Below, in pieces: positions 45,101 through 57,100 of a stretch of DNA of 64,000 bases. Source of the stretch: Charina bottae (lineage: Eukaryota; Chordata; Lepidosauria; Squamata; Charinaidae). The position numbers and the translations under genes were made by a program. Where the stretch lies: assembly GCA_023362775.1 (NCBI GenBank), contig JALMGJ010000001.1, positions 92,698,001 through 92,762,000 on the forward strand, in the 5' to 3' direction. Within the stretch, counting starts at the first letter, position 1. The number at the start of each line of letters is the position of its first letter. Under the pieces are notes generated by a model. That model was not told the DNA's origin. It made no database searches and was given only the letters and a program-made list of their open reading frames with translations.

Positions 45101-48100
45101 AGGGACTGAACTGTATAAAGATCTGCATGTGAACCCAGCAAGTTGTAACATATTTGGTAAATCTTGATTAAAGATTTCACAGCTTAGCCCAAGGTATGAA
45201 TCTAGCCAATCTTTTTTGTAGAATAGCTCCACACTGCTTGCCTTGTAATTTGCATTCAGATAACCTGAACCCTCCAATGACATTGGTGCATTGCTTAGCA
45301 AGCAAGATGAACATTATAAGCCCCATTCCCTGCCCATATATTGGGGGGGGGGGTTGTTGTTGTTAGGTTTTATTACCTAAGATTCAGGTTATTCTCCTAT
45401 TCCTACAGTGGGATTAAATTAGTATTTAATCTTGTTTACTTTATGGTATGAAGATTACACTGTGAATAGTCTTGAATATCTACATTCTAGGCTCAGTTTA
45501 CTTTTATTCCTCTCTTTTCTGCTGTAGAGTTTCCTTGAGTAATTTGATTCCCCCTGGTGATTTAGAACTAAACAATTGAGAAATGAACAGCCTGCATCTT
45601 GAATTGGGGCTGCCAGGGTAGTTCAGGAAAGAAACCCAATCACTTATTTGAGTTGATAACTTTTCATTTAACTAGCCTTTGGTACTCACTGGAGCTGTAC
45701 ACATTTCTAAGTTGAGCCAGGACGTTTGCAGTTGTGCATGTTTTAGACATCAAATCTCTACATTTGTGCGATCTATGTTTTTCTCAAAACTAAGCAGAGT
45801 TCTGTGAGCCATATAAGTTTGGAATTGAAACCATTAATTAGTTTTGAACAGTGCTGAGCATTGAACTACGGGAAGGATCCCTTCCATCTGGTTGGATTGG
45901 TGGCTACTAATTTTACTTTCCAGAGCAGATCGCTGTTGTAGTCTTCACCTTCCCTAGATAGGCAGCAGCTCTTGATCTGTGACTTACTTCAACTCCAGTG
46001 GTTACTTGGGTGGAAGAGGAATCCTTTAGGTCAAAGCACTGGGGTACAATAGTTGAATATCTGGATGTGCTTACTTTTACAGGATTTTATCCAATGTTCA
46101 TAATCATATATTCAGCATGAGAAAATCCTTTCTGCCTAGCCCAAACTATTAGACCAGAGCTTTCCAAACTGTGTGTCGGGACACGTTAGTGTGTCGGCTG
46201 CAGCGTCTGGGTGTGTCGCGGCTGCTGCTGCCTCCGAGCCCTGCCAGGATTCCACGCAGGTCCTAGTGCCTGCCTTGTGCCTGGCTGCCTCCAAACCTGC
46301 TGTGATTCCGCACAAGTCCTAGTGCCTGCCTTGTGCCTGGCTGCCTCCAAACCTGCCCTGCCAGGATTCCGCACAGGTCCTAGTGCCTGCCTTGTGCCTT
46401 GCTGCCTCCAAACCTGCTGTGATTCCGCGTTGGTCCTAGTGCCTGCCTTGTGCCCTGCTGTAAGAGTGTGTTGCGAAATGATGCCCTGCTGTAAGAGTGT
46501 GTCACGAAATGATGCATGTCTAAAAATGTGTCACCAACATGGAAAGTTTGGAAAGCTCTGTATTAGACTGCTCTCTTTTGCATCCTCTAAAGGGAGAGAT
46601 AATGAGACCTAAACAATCTGTCAAATATCCCACACCATTAACTGGAATCATTGTCTCCTGAATCTCTTGGATGTCCTGTGTTTGGAAATGACGTGAAGCT
46701 GCAACTGAATAGGCCAAGTGAATGGAATAGCAATAAGTCTCAAAGGTTTCTATAGATGATGCAAATGGCATAGCAAAAACTACCCATTTAAAGGATGTTA
46801 TTGTTATGTGGCCAAAATTACTTTCTGGCTAACAGTATCCATCTCTTGCATGGCTCTGGATTGCAAATCAACAATGTCTGAAAGGCAGAAAAATTGAATC
46901 CCATTCAAAAGAGAATAATTTATTTGTGGTGTTGGAGAGATTGATATTGAATAAAAGATGTGTAGTTAGAGGAGAGAGCACATTAACACAACAATTGCAA
47001 CCTTTTGTTACTGTCTGATAACCCTTTTTTCCAAGTTAGAGTATAAGCAGCTTGTCACTGCCACATAGGTGGTTTCTGCAGTAAGGCTGCTTGGGAGTTG
47101 GGGACTACTTAGACCCGTGTTTCAATTCAAAATTCAGTTCTGGGAGTTGAAGTCCACACATCTTCAAGCTGCCAAGGTTGAGAAACACTGACTTAGACAA
47201 AACAAGCAACAGACCTGGAGGTTTCCATTGGGCAAAAATGGGGTTGGACCAGGTGGTGTAGTCCTATTAAAATCATTGCTAATATTCTAGAATCTATTTC
47301 CAGAATCTAGAAAAACTGAAGCTAGCATTTGAACACAACTGCAGAATGTATTCCTTAAGATTATTACTTTGACATATCTCAACTTTCTGCCATAGGCTTT
47401 TTGTATTACTATGGGAATATAGTATATATGAAGGACCAGGTTAGGAGAAAATCTATGTGGTTGCTAAGAGTTGACACTGTGATTGCACATAATCAATCAA
47501 TCATAGGAATATAAATGGCAATTTGCTGTGCTGTATTTCTGACCTGCCTTTCTTTAGATTACAGAGCCCGGAGGGCTTCTTTAGTGCCTTTTAATGTCTA
47601 AGAAATCAGTCAACAAGGCACTGGAACTCCATTGTCATTAGCTCAGAGCTTTCCAAACTGTGTGTCGCGACACAAAAGTGTGTTGCCACACACAGTCTGG
47701 TGTGTCGCCACACAACCCAGAAGCGCTGATCATCATCAGCGCTTCCGGGTTTTCCCGCGGCGACACACCAACGGCGGCGCGCAAAAACCCGAAAGCAGCA
47801 GCAGCTCTTCCTGGTTTTTGCACGCTGCCGCAACGGCGGCACTTCCGGGTTTTCCCGCGGCGACACACCAACAGCAGTTGGTGTGTCGCCACAGGAAAAC
47901 TTTGGAAAGCCCTGCATTAGCTCCTATGTAGCAAGGGAGGTACAATTGATCACCTCTGTCTTGTCCTTAAGGCAACAATGGAATTTTGTTTACCACTGGT
48001 ACATCTGTATTTTTCCCTTTTCCAGGTTGGGTCAGTCTGTCTTGAAGTTAAATTTTTGCAAAATTTCATGGAAACCTCTTATATAGCCATAGACTCCAAA

Positions 48101-51100
48101 ATTTGTAAATTTGTGTTCTACTCTCTGGTGTATACCAACTTTGCAAATAAGGATTCAGGCATCTGTGGAATTTAATTTATTTTTAAAAGCTCAAGCTCTG
48201 GTACCTGTATAAAATATAAAGATTATATTTTATAATATACAAACGTATGTAACATCTCTATTTTTGCACAATAGTTACAATTATTTTTGTTCTTCAAAAA
48301 GGGCTCTGTACAGGAACATAATCCATGTGTGTGAATCACCAAAACAACAGTAAAGAACAATAATAATTATTATTATTGTGCAAAGATGTTGTCCTGTTTG
48401 AAATCTTATACAGCTTTCAGAAGTCTTTGGTGGGAGTTCTTCTCTCCATGCCATTGTGGGCAGCTCCAGCTGCAGTTTCTTAACCTCTTCAGGCTCTTTT
48501 TTTTTGCCATGGCATTAGTATATCCATCCTTGAGCTGTTCATCCTTCTTTATCAACATTCTTTATTTTTTACTTTTACTTCTTCATTGTTTCTTATTTTT
48601 TATAATCTCTTAATTCTTCTTCAAATCTTCATACAGCTTTTGCCAGGACACCTTGTTCTCTTATATCAGGCAGCCATCATTCCATGATACGGCTATAAGG
48701 GTCCCATTTCACAAGTACCAAGATTGTGTGAGCAAATGTCTCCCTCAGATGGGCATATACAGTAAGGTTTTTCTGTTGGCATGAAGAAAACTCATTGATT
48801 TGGGAATGTAACATTTCATAGAAGTCTGAAACCTTCCATTCCCCCTCTGGCCAGTGCTGAACCTTCTCTAAACCATTCCAGGGATGGTTCAGTGGTTTCT
48901 GGAAATAAATCTTCAGAATGGAAACTCGTTCAGAGTAGGTTGGACATTGTGTTCAAATAGAAACTGTTCTATTTGGGGCCAAGCCATGCCTTTAATGCTT
49001 GAACCACTTCAGAGGATTTCCTTCTGGACACTGCCAAACCACCCCTGCAGAACATTCTTTTCCCAGATCACTGAGTTGTACATTATGCGTGCGTTCTTTC
49101 TTGCTCTCTGTTGACAGTCATGCAGTAGGAATCACACTTTAAAGACAACAGATGCTGAAGCTTTCATAGCCCCTGTTTCTTTGTCTAAACTCATGTCCCA
49201 AAAATTGTATGACAGCTCCCTCATTTTCTCAAAAGAGCAGTTGAATTCTGCATTACCCACAAATGTGGTCTCTGTTGTACCATTATTAACACCAAAAAGT
49301 TAGTAGTCATTAATAGTTGAAAGCCTCCTAAGATCTACCCTGCCTAATTCCAAACAGAAAAAAAGAAAATGTGGATAAAGGGTATGTTACTTCCCAATTC
49401 CAACTCCAGCAGTCTCAGCTTCCTCTCCATTGTTGATGGATTCTCCAGTTCATACCATCCAGTCTTCACCAGTTCCTGTTCAGACAGGGGAGTCAATCTT
49501 GGAATGGGAAATTCAGAACAGATTCTCGGTAGGAATTCCTCTGGAACATCCTTTTATCTATCGGGATAGTGGAAATCAAAATTTCCCCTTCAGCTGTCTG
49601 AGATAACCAAAAATATTGCTGGTCATTTCATGCCTACTTTGTTTCCAAAGGACAAACACTTCCAAAGGGCATCTCTCCATGATTTTAGTATGTTGCATGT
49701 CATACCATTATTCTAGGGTACAGGTAGTCCTTGAGTTATGACTGCAGTTGGGACTGGGATTGCATCACTAAGAGATGCGATCGTAAAGCGTGACATCATG
49801 TGACTGCATCACTTAGCAAAGGTAATCCAGGCAGTCCTGGTTGTTGTCATAACCCAAGACATGTGGGTCATTAAACGGAAGCGGAGGGAGTCCCAGGTAA
49901 GGAGCGCAGGGTTGCTGCAAGGGGGTGGGGGAGGCCCGGTGCAGGCTGCACACGGATCGGGGGAGGGGGTGCTCAGTGCGGTGCAAGCTCAGAAACCCCG
50001 GGGCATGGCACGGGGTGCATGCGATCGCAGGAAGGCTGGGGAAAGAGGGTGCAGGGTGCGTGTGTGTGTGCGATCGCAGGGAGGCTGTGGAAAGAAGGTG
50101 CAGGGTGTGTGTGCAGGGAGGCCAGGGAAAGAGGGCACAGGGTACGTGTGTGCAATCACAGGGAGGCCGTGGAAAGAGGGTGCAGGGTAGATGCATGCAT
50201 GTGTGCAATCGCAGGGAGACTGGGGAAAGAGGGCACTGGGTGCATACTTGTATGTGAGTGCAGGGAGGCCAGGGAAAGAAGGGTGTGCAAGTGAAGGGGG
50301 GAAGGAGGGCGCGGTGCATGCAAGCAAAGAAAGGCGGGAGGGAGATTTACCCCAGCGACTTGCAACCTTCCTTGCTGGCTTCCCATTGACTTCCTTGGGG
50401 GAAGCTGGCAGGGAAGGTTGCAAATGGCAATCTCGTGACCGCAGATTGCTGCAACTGGTCGTAAGTGCGAGCTGGTTGCCAGGTACCCAAATATTGTTCA
50501 CGTGACTGCGGGGGCATTGCAATGGCCAGAACTTTGAGTACTGGTCATAAGTCCCTTCATTCAGCACCGTCGTAACTTTGAATGGTCGCTGAACGAATGG
50601 TCGTAACTTGAGGACTACCAGTATATCATTGACCTTTTCAGCATCAAGTCTTTCATATTTCCAATCAGTAAATCTGTACTCCCTTCAACAGATCAAGATA
50701 TACAACAGACTGTAGGCAGTTCCCTCTGCATGGGGTTGCCCTTGAAAACAATTCGGAAGCTTGAGACTTGCTGACAGGTGGTAGCTGATGCAGCAGAATA
50801 ACACCTATATTGTGAAAGCTGCATTGGATATCAGTTATTTTCCAGGTCCAATCTGGGGCGGGGTCATTACCTACGTATAAAGCTTGGGTCCTCAGTATCT
50901 TGGGGACTATTGTATCCAAATAGAATATGATAAGCTTTCCACTCCATATTCTTCTTGAATTCTCTCATTTAATCATGCCTTGAACTAACTATGTGATAGG
51001 CAGCTTTTGCAAGTGTCACTCTCTCATCCTTGGAATTCTTCTCTCCTCCAAAATGTTCCTTGGGACAAATCTTACATTAAAGCTCCAGCCTAGCATGGCC

Positions 51101-54100
51101 ACTTGCCCAAAGATCACTATTTTCCTGTCAGTCAGATAGGATTGTGCCTATTGAGGCTACACAGCTTCAGATTGTGTCCACTGCTGTTGAGGCATTCGCC
51201 CTGCCCAAATCACCCCTAATGTTCATGCTAATCTAATTGAACCTGAAAATTTTACCTCTGACGTCTCATTCTGTTTGATACCTCCTTTGACATTGTGACC
51301 TGAAGCTCAGTTTAGGGACCAAACATTCAGTTCTACTTCAGAAAGCCTACATGCTTTCTTCGTGCTCTCTCAGCTTGGTTGTTTGCTTGTGGGTGTTTCA
51401 TGACCCAACTAGGTAGCATCATTGAGTTGCCTTGTTGGGTAATGAAACATCTGCAAGCAAACAACCAAGCTCAGAGAGCACCAAAAAACCCACAGTTCAA
51501 CCCTGAGCTACAGATACCGTCTTCTATTGGAATCAGGTATCCAACCATCAGTAACATTCTGTACTCAAGAATGCAAGTTATATTGAGATACAAGTTGAAT
51601 TCTTCAGGGGCTCTCTCCTTCCATACAGGCAACTATCAAGCTGGTGTGGTGAAATAATATATCTCCGTCCCGGGTGAAGTAAGTGATGCTGTGACCATCC
51701 TCTCTCAGTGCCTGACAGACGCGGTGTGGAATCGGGGGGTCCTCCTGGACTCACGACTCCTGCTCAAAGAGCAGGTGGCAGGTGTGGCCAGGAGAGCCTT
51801 TGCACAACTTCGTGTTGTGCACCAGTTACGCCCTTTCCTGGACCGGGAGGCCCTTCGCACGGTCACTCATTCCTGGTCATCTCCCATATAGACTACTGCA
51901 ACACGCTCTACATAGGGCTACCCATGAAGAGTATCCGGAAGCTACAGCTGGTCCAAAATGCAGCTGCGCGGGCAATTCTTGATGCCCCTAGATCGGCACA
52001 TGTTACACTGTTGCTCCGCGAGCTACATTGGGTACCAGTCTGCTTCCAGATGCAATTCAAGGTGTTGGTTATCACCTTTAAAGCCCTTCATGGCATGGGT
52101 CCTGGGTATCTGAGGGTATCTGAGGGACCGCCTCATCCCCATTGCATCAACCCACCCCACCCGATCATGCAGAGAGGGCATGCTACGGACCCCGTCTATA
52201 AGAGAATTCCATCTGGCGGGGTCCAGGAGGCGGACCTTCTCTGCAGTGGCTCCCACACTGTGGAATACTCTTCCCCCAGAGATAAGACAGAATCCATCTC
52301 TGGTGGCCTTCCGAAAACAACTGAAAACCTGGTTGTGCCACCTTGCCTGGGGCGGGGAGGGAAACAACCACTCCTGGAGATGGCTGGTCCCCTAAAATGA
52401 CCCCTTAGAGATACTGGAGTGGTACCACAACTATCGTCATCTGGATTTTATACTATAGTTATATTTATATTGTATTTGTATTTGATATTTAATTATGGTT
52501 ATGGTATTTTAATGTTTTTATCTTTATTGTAAACTGCCCAGAGTCCCCCTTGGGGGGAGATGGGCGATGGCAAAATTTAATAAATAAATAAATAAACTGA
52601 ATTTTCATGGTCCAAAATATGATAACTTGAGCCTGGTCATTTGTGCCTTAAGTAAGAACCCTGGATTGATTTGTTCTGCAATCCATTTGTTTGTTTATTG
52701 GCTGTCCATGGTATTCTCAGGAGTCTTCTCCAACACCAACGTTCAAAAGCATAAGTACAGTACTCTTTCTATCCTACTTGTTCAATGTCCAGTTTTTGCT
52801 TCCATAGAGTGTCACAGGAAAACTATTGCTTGCATGATTCTGATCTTTGTACTGTAGGTATAGACACATCACAGCATTTTAATATCTTTTCCAGAGCCTT
52901 CATGGCTACCTTACAAAGTGCTAGGCTGTGGCATTTTTTTATTGCTGATTTCTATACTGCTGATAATTAATCTTAAAAGGCAAAAGGTATCCCTCAGTAC
53001 AGTATCTTCATTGTCTATTCTAAAGTTGGTTGCTATTTTATTTATTTATTTATTATTTGAATTTATCACCACCCATCTCCACAACAGTAGACTCTGGGCC
53101 AGAGCTTTCCAAACTTTTCATGTTGGTGACACACTTTTTAGACATGCATCATTTCGCGACACACTCTTACAGCAGGGCATCATTTTGCGACACACTCTTA
53201 CAGCAGGGCACAAGGCAGGCACTAGGACCTGCGAGGAATCGCAGCAGGTTTGGAGGCAGCAAGGCACAAGGCGGGCACTAGGACCTGTGCGGAATCCTGG
53301 CAGGGTTTACAGGCAGCAGCAGCCGCAACACACCCAGACTCACTAACCTGTCCCAACACAGTTTGGAAAGCTCTGCTCTGGGCGGTTTACAACATCATAC
53401 TATACCTGTTGCCATTGGTTTGATCTATATATTTAATTTTAATTTAATTTTTTTCACTGTGCTCCTTGACTTTCGTCACTAGATCTTGCAGATCATTTGT
53501 ATTTTCACCGTAGCACAGTTATTGATGTTTCTTCCTTCACCACAGTCATTTTCTTTCAGTCCAGCCTCCCCCAATATATATATTCAGCATAAGTTGAATG
53601 AGCAAGGAGAGAGTCTTGTCTCACTCCTTTGCTTACTTGGAGTCCATCTGTTTTGCCATGATCTATCCTGATGGTGGCTTTCTATTCTATGTATAAATTT
53701 CTCATAAGGAGAATGAGATGTTCTGAATTCCCATTTTGCTATGGGCATTCCACAACTTGACATGGTCAACATAATCGAAGGCCTTTCTGTAGTAAATGAA
53801 GCACATACTAGGCTTTGGGCTTTTGTGTGTGTGTGGGGGTATTTTTTGGCTTTCTCAATTATCTAGTGTGCATCAGTAATAATGTCTCTTGTTCTTCAGC
53901 CTTTTTAAAAACCAGCTTGAACATTTGGCATTTCCCTTTTCATGTAGGGCTCTAATCTGTGTTGGGTGATCCTAAGCATTATTTTGCTAGCATGTAAAAT
54001 TAAGGATACTCTGCACACTCTGTTAAGTCTCCTTTCTTTGATATTGGTATGTAGTCTGACCGCTTCTAATATATTGGCCACTATGTCATTCTCTAGATTT

Positions 54101-57100
54101 GTTGGCATAATTTGGTTGGAGCCTTTACTGGTGGTTCTTCTGATGCTTGCCATATTTCTGTAGATATTCCATCCACTTGGTAATGACCAGAATGTTAACC
54201 TAACTTCACTCTTCTAATACTAGAAGTTCTTGTACATAGGGAATTACTTCTAAGGTATGTTGGGTGTTAACATTGCTAATGTATACAATTTCAATATACT
54301 CTGTCCATCTTTACTTGATCCTCTTTGAAGCAGTTAATATCTGTCCATTGGTGTCCTTTAGCATACCAATTTGAGGCAGATATTCGAAATGTTGTTGTTG
54401 TTTCCTTGTCTCTTCTAAGAGCACACTGAAATTCTTTGTTAACTTCCTTCCTGAAATCATTCTCCTTTTGGCTTTGGCTTCTCTTGTCTTCTTGACAATT
54501 TCCACTATCTGTTCTGACACACAGTTTGCTTTCTTCTGTTTCTTGGTCTTTGGCAGTCTCTTTTCACATTTATTCTTAACAACAACTTTGATTTCATTCC
54601 ATAGTTCCTCTGGTTCCCTGTCAATGAGACTCAAAACTTGAAAGTGTTGCTGATGTTATGGTTGATTATGATATTGTAGAAACTTTTGTTCTTCTACTTT
54701 AATTTGACTTGGAACTGGCACATGAGTAGCTTGTGATCTGTTCCACAGTCAGCCTCTGGCCATGTCTTTGCTCTTCTACCTTCTTGTGCCAATAATATCG
54801 TTGATTTGATTTCTGTGTGCTCTGTCTGTTGGTGTCCGTGTATGTAGGCATAGTTTTAATTGTTTGAGAAATGTGTTAGCTATTTAGGAATCATTAGATT
54901 GGCAGAAACAGATAAATTGTTTTCCTCTTCATTTCTGTTTCCTAGACTATACAGTCCAACTACATTTTCATTCTTAATATTTCCAACTTTGACATTCCAG
55001 TCTCCAACCACAAGCAGGATATTTTGCTTACATGTTAGGTCAATTTCAGATTAAACTTGATCATAAAACTGGTAAACCTCCTCTTCCTCTGCATCAGTAG
55101 TTAGAGCATAGACCTGGATAACTGTCATATTAAAGAGTTGTTCCTGAAGTCTAATTGACAGTAATTGGTCATTGATTGCATTGTAACTATGTGCTGTCTT
55201 TGCTATATCCTTCCTGACTATGAAAGCAATGCTGTTTCTTCTTTGTTTTTTGTATCATGAATAATCAACAAGGGGTGCGATGGCTCAGCGGTTAAGATGC
55301 CAGGCTTGTCGATCGGAAGGTCGGCAGTTCGAGACCCGAATGCCGCGTGACGGAGTGAGCTCCCGCACTCGCCCCAGCTCTTGCCAACCTAGCAATTCGA
55401 AAGCATGCAAATGCAAGTAGATAAATAGGTACCACTTCGGTGGGATGGTAACAGTGTTCCGCGCATGTCATGCCGGCCACATGACCACGGAAGCATCTTC
55501 AGACAGTGCTGGCTCTTTGGCTAACAAACGGAGATGAGCACCGGCCCCTAGAGTCGAACACGACTGTGTGGGGGAACCTTTACCTTTTTAATAATCAACA
55601 GTATGACTGTTTTCAGTCTGATTTCAGTTCACTGATGTCCAAGATGTCAGTGTGTAGTCAATTCATTTCAGCTTTCACTGTATTTTGCTTTCCTATGTTC
55701 ATACTTCTTACATTACACGTTCCTGCTGTAATTCCGTCTTTGCAGCTTTTCCTGCATGATAACATCAGCAGCTACAAGTCTGGAAGACTTAAATCTAGCC
55801 ACATCATAAACATCATCAAAACTCTGAAAGATCCCCAGCTTTTCCTCAACAGCATGTGGAGTGCCATTTTACTTGAGGGACCCATAATTGGCACTATATT
55901 ATTAATTGCTTTATCTTACCTATCGGGGTGGGGTGGTAAAAGACAGGAATTATTTGCCATTGCCTTCCCCGGCATAGTTTGCAATTATGCTTTTGTTGTT
56001 GTCTCTAAAGTGATCATCTGCCTTCAACATCTTCCTATACTGCTGCTGCCCAATATAGGTGCCTGCTTGCTTTAGTTGGGCAATTGGGATGACCTTCACA
56101 TCTTGGGTGACCCCAGTGGGAATATACAGTCTTGACATAAACTCCCAGAGTGCCTCACTCATTCCATCCAGGAACATACCACCACCACCCGGAGGCAACA
56201 TAGCAGGATTGTGTATGTGTATTAAGCTCCATTGTCTACTGTCCAGAAAGGGCTTTATGCAAGCTCACAACCCAAGTGTAGTGAACTCACAGGTAGTCCC
56301 TTGATGAACACAGCCACATGTAAATAACATGTTCTTTGAATGAATGAAAATTAATTTCCTGAGTCAGTTTCATGCCCATTGCCACATTCTGCACAAAGCA
56401 TCAGTAACTTGGAAAGGAAAGAGCAGTTCTTTTTACCCGGCCATAATTTTCAAACATAGCCCTCCCTATTTGTCTGGAAGCAATCCTTATTCATCAGAGA
56501 GAAAAGGAAAGCAAGCAAAATGGTAATCTGCAAGCTTGATTGGCAATTTGGAATTATTTTGATGTGAGTTAAATATATGGATGTTTAGCCAAATTCTAAA
56601 TTTTGCTGTATGACAAGCAGCTACATGAGCATTAGCAGGCAGTCACATCTGCTGCATTGAGTTGTGAGTGACACTGCGTTCAACACAGAAAGGCCAACCC
56701 ACTTATGATCTATAATATGGCCTTCTTCCTCACCATTGCTGCCGGTACTCTATCTGGCCTGTTGTTGACCTTGTGGAATAGACACAGCCATGATCTTGCT
56801 AGAGAAGTTCTTTCTCCTTCACCCTGAGGTTGTGAAATTAAAAAGTATTTACAGACATTTGTGTTCTGAGTGGTACTATGCAGCCATTGAGTTTTATGAA
56901 ACCTGGCCCTGAGATGCAGTTCTCAGGTACAAAGAGCATCAATGAATGCCCCTCCAGAAATGTTTGTCGAAGAGAACATGCAGAAGCTTCCCACTTCCGT
57001 GGAACAACCTGTTGCTTGATTCTGGAGGAATGTGAGGGGATGTGAATGCAGATATCCTACTTGTCAACTTGCTGGAAGAACTTTCTGAGGCTTTCAGCTG

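Larger units (their letters stand above)
52620..56210 (-). mobile_element. Old RTE-clade LINE related to BovB, with nested insertions
   Basis: Minus-strand pieces are colinear with BovB but diverged. Around 54634-54311 is [15 protein letters not shown] followed by a Lys-rich linker like that of BovB. Around 54153-53905 is [20 protein letters not shown] ending with VQAGF. Around 53830-53650 is an RT block with a VDHVKLW-like motif. The part at 55880-56210 resembles the BovB leader. It is interrupted by a tail fragment plus MITE (53036-53410) and by a SINE (55271-55589). The boundaries are approximate. Confidence 0.78.

Noticed and set aside
45785..45830. Another 5S-like segment ('aactaagcagagttctg')
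   Set aside because: Similarity is short and lacks the second conserved block.
49813..50567. Several 60-190-codon frames with His/Pro/Cys repeats
   Set aside because: They are products of the TA-MITE's internal tandem repeats read in all frames.
51366..51540. Functional hammerhead pair
   Set aside because: The CTGANGA core is broken on the minus strand and incomplete on the plus strand; kept only as a decayed pLTR.
55271..55345. tRNA gene
   Set aside because: Boxes A and B are present, but the sequence is the head of a SINE with tail and target duplication, and it does not fold into a full cloverleaf by eye.
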